From NCBI RefSeq assembly GCF_000003605.2, contig NW_003122545.1, positions 1 through 29,500 of the forward strand: DNA of 29,500 nucleotides, read 5' to 3'. The position numbers were made by a program, and so were the translations under genes. Origin of the DNA: Saccoglossus kowalevskii (Eukaryota > Hemichordata > Enteropneusta > Harrimaniidae). The notes beneath the pieces were generated by a model that was given only the letters and a program-made list of their open reading frames with translations, ran no database searches and was not told the DNA's origin. Shown here one piece after another: positions 24,092 to 29,500 of the stretch. Each line of letters begins with the position of its first letter. Position 1 is the first letter of the stretch.

Positions 24092-24330
24092 TGATACATG
24101 TATTCTCTACAGACCGTGTGTGGTACCAGTATTCTCTACAGGACGTGTGTTGATACCAGTATTCTCTACAGACCGTGTGTTGGTACCATTATTCTCTACA
24201 GACCGTGTGTTGATACCAGTATCTATACAGACCGTGTGTTGATACCAGTATTCTCTACAGACCGTGTGTTGATACCAGTATTCTCTACAGACCGTGTGTT
24301 GATACCAGTATTCTCTACAGACCGTGTGTT
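24092..24330. other. Cluster of length changes in the array
   Basis: In about 240 bp there are four abnormal units. Unit 24092-24120 is 29 bp, with one T lost at the unit junction. Unit 24121-24150 has GGACG in place of GACCG. Unit 24211-24239 is 29 bp, with TATC for TATTC and CTATAC for CTCTAC. Unit 24300-24330 is 31 bp, with TTT for TT at its end. The net result returns the units to the phase they had before 19151. Such clustering may be a sequencing or assembly seam, or a true recombination scar. Confidence 0.93.
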
Positions 24331-24720
24331 TGATACCAGTATTCTCTACAGAACGTGTGTTGATACCAGTATTCTCTACAGACCGTGTGTTGATACCAGT
24401 ATTCTCTACAGACCGTGTGTTGATACCAGTATTCTCTACAGACCGTGTGTTGATACATGCATTCTCTACAGACCATGTGTTGATACCAGTATTCTCTACA
24501 GACCGTGTGTTGATACCAGTATTCTCTACAGACCGTGTGTTGATACCAGTATTCTCTACAGACCGTGTGTTGGTACCATTATTCTCTACAGACCGTGTGT
24601 TGATACCAGTATTCTCTACAGACCGTGTGTTGGTACCATTATTCTCTACAGGCCGTGTGTTGATACCAGTATTCTCTACAGACCGTGTGTTGGTACCATT
24701 ATTCTCTACAGACCGTGTGT
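24331..24720. repeat. Zeta cassette, copy 1 (13 units)
   Basis: The order is E, three A, C, three A, B, A, a B with box 3 GGCCG (24631), A, B. It recurs at 28453-28842 and 29113-29499. The B with GGCCG is seen only in these three copies. In this copy the C unit (24451) also has GACCATG in box 3. Confidence 0.93.
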
Positions 24721-24900
24721 TGATACCAGTATTCTCTACAGACCGTGTATTGATACCAGTATTCTCTACAGACGGTGTGTTGATACATGCATTCTCTACA
24801 GACCGTGTGTTGATACCAGTATTCTCTACAGACCGTGTATTGATACCAGTATTCTCTACAGACGGTGTGTTGATACATGCATTCTCTACAGACCGTGTGT
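24721..24900. repeat. 90-bp tandem duplication (A*, H, C twice)
   Basis: Units A*, H, C at 24721-24810 are repeated at 24811-24900. At 10051-10140 the same triplet occurs once, also directly after a B unit. This is a three-unit duplication in the 24 kb copy. Confidence 0.92.
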
Positions 24901-25020
24901 TGATACCAGTATTCTCTACAGACCGTGTGTTGATACCAGTATTCTCTACAGACCGTGTGTTGATACCAGTATTCTCTACAGACCGTGTGTTGATACCAGT
25001 ATTCTCTACAGACCGTGTGT

Positions 25021-26100
25021 TGATACTAGTATTCTCTACAGACCGTGTGTTGATACATGTATTCTCTACAGACCGTGTGTTGATACCAGTATTCTCTACA
25101 GACCGTGTGTTGGTACCAGTATTCTCTACAGACCGTGTGTTGATACCAGTATTCTCTACAGACCGTTTGTTGATACCAGTATTCTCTGCAGACCGTGTGT
25201 TGACACCAGTATTCTCTACAGACCGTGTGTTGATACCAGTATTCTCTACAGACCGTGTGTTGATACCAGTATTCTCTACAGACCGTGTGTTGATACCAGT
25301 ATTCTCTACAGACCGTGTGTTGATACCAGTATTCTCTACAGACCGTGTGTTGATACCAGTATTCTCTACAGACCGTGTGTTGATATCAGTATTCTCTACA
25401 GACCGTGTGTTGATACCAGTATTCTCTACAGACCGTGTGTTGATACCAGTATTCTCTACAGACCGTGTGTTGATACATGTATTCTCTACAGACCGTGTGT
25501 TGATACCAGTATTCTCTACAGACCGTGTGTTGATACATGCATTCTCTACAGACCGTGTGTTGATACCAGTATTCTCTACAGACCGTGTGTTGATACATGT
25601 ATTCTCTACAGACCGTGTGTTGATACCAGTATTCTCTACAGACCGTGTGTTGATACATGCATTCTCTACAGACCGTGTGTTGATACCAGTATTCTCTACA
25701 GACCGTGTGTTGATACATGCATTCTCTACAGACCGTGTGTTGATACCAGTATTCTCTACAGACCGTGTGTTGATACATGTATTCTCTACAGACCGTGTGT
25801 TGATACCAGTATTCTCTACAGACCGTGTGTTGGTACCAGTATTCTCTACAGACCGTGTGTTGACACCAGTATTCTCTACAGACCGTGTGTTGATACCAGT
25901 ATTTTCTACAGACCGTGTGTTGATACCAGTATTCTCTACAGACCGTGTGTTGATACCAGTATTCTCTACAGACCGTGTGTTGATACCAGTATTCTCTACA
26001 GACCGTGTGTTGATACCAGTATTCTCTACAGACCGTGTGTTGATACCAGTATTCTCTACAGACCGTGTGTTGATACCAGTATTCTCTACAGACCGTGTGT
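25021..26100. repeat. Duplicate of 19772-20701 with epsilon cassette copy 3
   Basis: TGATACTAGT (25021, a form shared with 1441), D, A and G lead into the block from 25141 that matches 19772. The alternating D and C series runs 25471-25800. One extra A unit lies at 25801, before G (25831), TGACACC (25861) and ATTTTC (25891). Confidence 0.92.
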
Positions 26101-26520
26101 TGATACCAGTATTCTCTACAGACCGTGTGTTGATACCAGTATTCTCTACAGACCGTGTGTTGATACCAGTATTCTCTACAGACCGTGTGTTGATACATGC
26201 ATTCTCTACAGACCGTGTGTTGATACCAGTATTCTCTACAGACCGTGTGTTGATACATGTATTCTCTACAGACCGTGTGTTGATACCAGTATTCTCTACA
26301 GACCGTGTGTTGATACCAGTATTCTCTACAGACCGTGTGTTGATACCAGTATTCTCTACAGACCGTGTGTTGATACCAGTATTCTCTACAGACCGTGTGT
26401 TGATACCAGTATTCTCTACAGACCGTGTGTTGATACCAGTATTCTCTACAGACCGTGTGTTGATACATGCATTCTCTACAGACCGTGTGTTGATACCAGT
26501 ATTCTCTACAGACCGTGTGT
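26101..26520. repeat. Mostly consensus units
   Basis: Type A units with C at 26191, D at 26251 and C at 26461. No other feature is visible. Confidence 0.9.
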
Positions 26521-26563
26521 TGATACCAGTATTCTCTACATGTATTCTCTACAGACCGTGTGT
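26521..26563. other. 43-bp composite unit: 17-bp deletion at a TACA repeat
   Basis: Boxes 1 and 2 of one unit end in CTACA and run directly into TGTATTCTC, the end of a D-type box 1. The missing stretch is 17 bp: box 3 of the first unit plus the first seven bases of the next. TACA occurs at both ends of the missing stretch, as expected of slippage or end joining at microhomology. This is the only large length change in the window. Confidence 0.94.
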
Positions 26564-26653
26564 TGATACCAGTATTCTCTACAGACCGTGTGTTGATACC
26601 AGTATTCTCTACAGACCGTGTGTTGATACCAGTATTCTCTACAGACCGTGTGT

Positions 26654-26682
26654 TGATACCAGTATCTCTACAGACCGTGTGT
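26654..26682. other. 29-bp unit: one T lost
   Basis: Box 2 reads ATCTCTACA in place of ATTCTCTACA, one T being lost from the TT pair at about 26664-26665. It lies 90 bp after the composite unit. Confidence 0.94.
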
Positions 26683-27762
26683 TGATACCAGTATTCTCTA
26701 CAGACCGTGTGTTGATACCAGTATTCTCTACAGACCGTGTGTTGATACCAGTATTCTCTACAGACCGTGTGTTGATACCAGTATTCTCTACAGACCGTGT
26801 GTTGATACCAGTATTCTCTACAGACCGTGTGTTGATACCAGTATTCTCTACAGACCGTGTGTTGATACCAGTATTCTCTACAGACCGTGTGTTGATACCA
26901 GTATTCTCTACAGACCGTGTGTTGATACCAGTATTCTCTACAGACCGTGTGTTGATACCAGTATTCTCTACAGACCGTGTGTTGATACCAGTATTCTCTA
27001 CAGACCGTGTGTTGATACCAGTATTCTCTACAGACCGTGTGTTGATACCAGTATTCTCTACAGACCGTGTGTTGATACCAGTATTCTCTACAGACCGTGT
27101 GTTGATACCAGTATTCTCTACAGACCGTGTGTTGATACCAGTATTCTCTACAGACCGTGTGTTGATACCAGTATTCTCTACAGACCGTGTGTTGATACCA
27201 GTATTCTCTACAGACCGTGTGTTGATACCAGTATTCTCTACAGACCGTGTGTTGATACCAGTATTCTCTACAGACCGTGTGTTGATACCAGTATTCTCTA
27301 CAGACCGTGTGTTGATACCAGTATTCTCTACAGACCGTGTGTTGATACCAGTATTCTCTACAGACCGTGTGTTGATACCAGTATTCTCTACAGACCGTGT
27401 GTTGATACCAGTATTCTCTACAGACCGTGTGTTGATACCAGTATTCTCTACAGACCGTGTGTTGATACCAGTATTCTCTACAGACCGTGTGTTGATACCA
27501 GTATTCTCTACAGACCGTGTGTTGATACCAGTATTCTCTACAGACCGTGTGTTGATACCAGTATTCTCTACAGACCGTGTGTTGATACCAGTATTCTCTA
27601 CAGACCGTGTGTTGATACCAGTATTCTCTACAGACCGTGTGTTGATACCAGTATTCTCTACAGACCGTGTGTTGATACCAGTATTCTCTACAGACCGTGT
27701 GTTGATACCAGTATTCTCTACAGACCGTGTGTTGATACCAGTATTCTCTACAGACCGTGTGT
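26683..27762. repeat. Longest pure consensus run, 36 units
   Basis: Thirty-six identical type A units (1080 bp) are ended by a unit whose last base is C (27792). With the three A units at 26564-26653 this is the most homogeneous part of the array. It lies immediately beyond two length changes. Confidence 0.95.
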
Positions 27763-28302
27763 TGATACCAGTATTCTCTACAGACCGTGTGCTGATACCA
27801 GTATTCTCTACAGACCGTGTGTTGATACCAGTATTCTCTACAGACCGTGTGTTGATACCAGTATTCTCTACAGACCGTGTGTTGATACATGCATTCTCTA
27901 CAGACCGTGTGTTGATACCAGTATTCTCTACAGACCGTGTGTTGATACATGTATTCTCTACAGACCGTGTGTTGATACCAGTATTCTCTACAGACCGTGT
28001 GTTGATACCAGTATTCTCTACAGACCGTGTGTTGATACCAGTATTATCTACAGACCGTGTGTTGATACCAGTATTCTCTACAGACCGTGTGTTGATACCA
28101 GTATTCTCCACAGACCGTGTGTTGATACATGTATTCTCTACAGACCGTGTGTTGATACCAGTATTCTCTACAGACCATGTGTTGATACCAGTATTCTCTA
28201 CAGACCGTGTGTTGATACCAGTATTCTCTACAGACCGTGTGTTGATACCAGTATTCTCTACAGACCGTGTGTTGGTACCAGTATTCTCTACAGACCGTGT
28301 GT
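27763..28302. repeat. C/D units, ATTATC and ATTCTCCACA units
   Basis: C (27883), A, D (27943), two A, ATTATC (28033), A, ATTCTCCACA (28093), D (28123), a GACCATG unit (28153), three A, G (28273). The part 27943-28152 matches 23912-24120 apart from the T lost there. The GACCATG unit is followed directly by three A, so the V unit found in the 690-bp repeats is absent. Confidence 0.9.
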
Positions 28303-28452
28303 TGGTACCATTATTCTCTACAGACCGTGTGTTGATACCAGTATTCTCTACAGACCGTGTGTTGATACCAGTATTCTCTACAGACCGTGTGTTGATACCA
28401 GTATTCTCTACAGACCGTGTGTTGATACCAGTATTCTCTACAGACCGTGTGT
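28303..28452. repeat. B and four consensus units leading to E
   Basis: B (28303) and four A units precede E (28453). This is the same form as at 22652-22801 and differs from the five A units in the 690-bp repeat. Confidence 0.9.
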
Positions 28453-29500
28453 TGATACCAGTATTCTCTACAGAACGTGTGTTGATACCAGTATTCTCTA
28501 CAGACCGTGTGTTGATACCAGTATTCTCTACAGACCGTGTGTTGATACCAGTATTCTCTACAGACCGTGTGTTGATACATGCATTCTCTACAGACCGTGT
28601 GTTGATACCAGTATTCTCTACAGACCGTGTGTTGATACCAGTATTCTCTACAGACCGTGTGTTGATACCAGTATTCTCTACAGACCGTGTGTTGGTACCA
28701 TTATTCTCTACAGACCGTGTGTTGATACCAGTATTCTCTACAGACCGTGTGTTGGTACCATTATTCTCTACAGGCCGTGTGTTGATACCAGTATTCTCTA
28801 CAGACCGTGTGTTGGTACCATTATTCTCTACAGACCGTGTGTTGATACCAGTATTCTCTACAGACCGTGTGTTGATACCAGTATTCTCTACAGACCGTGT
28901 GTTGATACATGCATTCTCTACAGACCGTGTGTTGATACCAGTATTCTCTACAGACCGTGTGTTGATACATGTATTCTCTACAGACCGTGTGTTGATACCA
29001 GTATTCTCTACAGACCGTGTGTTGATACATGTATTCTCTACAGACCGTGTGTTGATACCAGTATTCTCTACAGACCGTGTGTTGATACCAGTATTCTCTA
29101 CAGACCGTGTGTTGATACCAGTATTCTCTACAGAACGTGTGTTGATACCAGTATTCTCTACAGACCGTGTGTTGATACCAGTATTCTCTACAGACCGTGT
29201 GTTGATACCAGTATTCTCTACAGACCGTGTGTTGATACATGCATTCTCTACAGACCGTGTGTTGATACCAGTATTCTCTACAGACCGTGTGTTGATACCA
29301 GTATTCTCTACAGACCGTGTGTTGATACCAGTATTCTCTACAGACCGTGTGTTGGTACCATTATTCTCTACAGACCGTGTGTTGATACCAGTATTCTCTA
29401 CAGACCGTGTGTTGGTACCATTATTCTCTACAGGCCGTGTGTTGATACCAGTATTCTCTACAGACCGTGTGTTGGTACCATTATTCTCTACAGACCGTGA
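28453..29500. repeat. 660-bp (22-unit) higher-order repeat, 1.6 copies
   Basis: Copy 1 starts at E (28453) and copy 2 at E (29113). Both read E, three A, C, three A, B, A, B with GGCCG (28753 and 29413), A, B. Copy 1 continues as A, A, C, A, D, A, D, A, A before the next E. Copy 2 runs off the window at 29500. Bases 28453-28839 and 29113-29499 appear identical; the last base of the window is A where copy 1 has T. Confidence 0.93.

Larger units (their letters stand above)
1..29500. repeat. 30-bp satellite array filling the window (about 984 units)
   Basis: A 30-bp unit repeats head to tail without interruption or inversion. The consensus boxes are TGATACCAGT, ATTCTCTACA and GACCGTGTGT (unit type A). 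Recurrent variants are B (box 1 TGGTACCATT), G (TGGTACCAGT), C (TGATACATGC), D (TGATACATGT), H (box 3 GACGGTGTGT), E (box 3 GAACGTGTGT), V (TGGTATCAGT with ATTCTCCACA and GACCATGTGT) and asterisk forms ending GTGTAT. Box 2 hardly varies. Units differ from the consensus at 0 to 4 positions, so the array is highly homogenised. Units begin at base 1 and every 30 bases to 19141, then shift phase at six places with length changes. Four of the six reading frames of the consensus are open, which creates giant spurious open frames on both strands. I see no promoter, RNA gene or non-repeat base. Satellite DNA of a eukaryote is the best reading; the species and the locus cannot be told. Confidence 0.98.

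Noticed and set aside
27-24242. An open frame of about 8071 codons on the plus strand, apparently a giant repeat protein
   Set aside because: The 30-bp unit is free of stops in this frame, so length is no evidence. It starts at an ATG that is an accident of a TGATACC variant and the frame change at 19151 passes into another equally open frame. Comparable frames exist on the minus strand.
159-29240. Many minus-strand open frames of 65-850 codons with a QHTVCREYWY repeat
   Set aside because: They begin wherever a C, D or B unit creates an ATG (CAT on the plus strand) and end at changes of unit type. They track variant positions, not genes.
1-29500. CRISPR array, because the repeat is 30 bp and regular
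   Set aside because: There are no spacers: units abut directly and the whole 30 bp is conserved. No cas genes are present.
1-29500. Telomeric repeat or centromere protein B-type box
   Set aside because: The unit contains neither a TTAGGG-like motif nor the TTCG...CGGG pattern of a CENP-B box. A centromeric role cannot be judged from sequence.
1-29500. Inverted repeats or hairpin-forming terminators
   Set aside because: All units share one orientation. The only dyads are short (6-8 bp) palindromes within variant box 1 forms, and a weak GTAT/ATAC pairing across a unit.
1-29500. tRNA, rRNA or mobile-element remnants
   Set aside because: No base falls outside the repeat, so there is no room for a cloverleaf, conserved ribosomal segment, terminal inverted repeat or transposase reading frame.
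1-29500. Synthetic or simulated sequence
   Set aside because: Considered because of the extreme regularity, but nested duplications sharing rare variants, a microhomology deletion and T-run changes look like natural satellite evolution and ordinary sequencing behaviour. It cannot be excluded from sequence alone.

Overview
The whole window is one uninterrupted tandem-repeat (satellite) array. A 30-bp unit repeats head to tail, all in one orientation, from base 1 to base 29500, giving about 984 units by my count, with no unique sequence anywhere. There is no credible gene, RNA gene, mobile element, CRISPR array or regulatory site. The array runs off both ends of the window, so its edges and chromosomal setting are unknown. 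An array this long and this uniform is typical of eukaryotic satellite DNA (pericentromeric, subtelomeric or interstitial heterochromatin). That is inference; nothing here identifies the species.

The consensus unit, in three ten-base boxes, is box 1 TGATACCAGT, box 2 ATTCTCTACA, box 3 GACCGTGTGT (13 of 30 bases G or C, one CpG at unit positions 24-25). I use these letters for unit types. A is the consensus. B has box 1 TGGTACCATT. G has TGGTACCAGT. C has TGATACATGC. D has TGATACATGT. H has box 3 GACGGTGTGT. E has box 3 GAACGTGTGT. V has TGGTATCAGT plus ATTCTCCACA plus GACCATGTGT. An asterisk marks box 3 ending GTGTAT. Most variation falls in box 1 (positions 3 and 6-10) and box 3 (positions 22-25 and 29-30). 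Box 2 is almost invariant.

The variants are not scattered at random but form multi-unit cassettes that recur across the array. Tandem higher-order repeats are a 690-bp (23-unit) repeat present about 2.6 times at 13741-15533, a 750-bp (25-unit) duplication at 2611-4020, and a 660-bp (22-unit) repeat at 28453-29500. Dispersed identical blocks of 360-864 bp include 841-1440 with 21842-22441, 3991-4500 with 21272-21781, 9181-10044 with 13561-14424, 12721-13320 with 15571-16170, 17341-18000 with 23342-24001, and 19772-20431 with 25141-25800. Between them lie runs of pure consensus units, the longest being 36 units at 26683-27762. The pattern suggests unequal crossover, conversion and local amplification.

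The first 19140 bases are exactly 638 units of 30 bp with no length change. All length changes lie in the last 10.4 kb: a one-base insertion near 19151, a cluster at 24092-24330, a 17-bp deletion at 26541 and a one-base deletion near 26665. Every single-base change is in a T run, so sequencing or assembly error must be considered there.

The unit length is a multiple of three and four of the six frames of the consensus have no stop, so enormous open frames (up to about 8000 codons) appear on both strands. They are by-products of the repeat and I annotate none as a gene. I found no undescribed functional system. What is unusual is the multi-scale organisation of the satellite itself.
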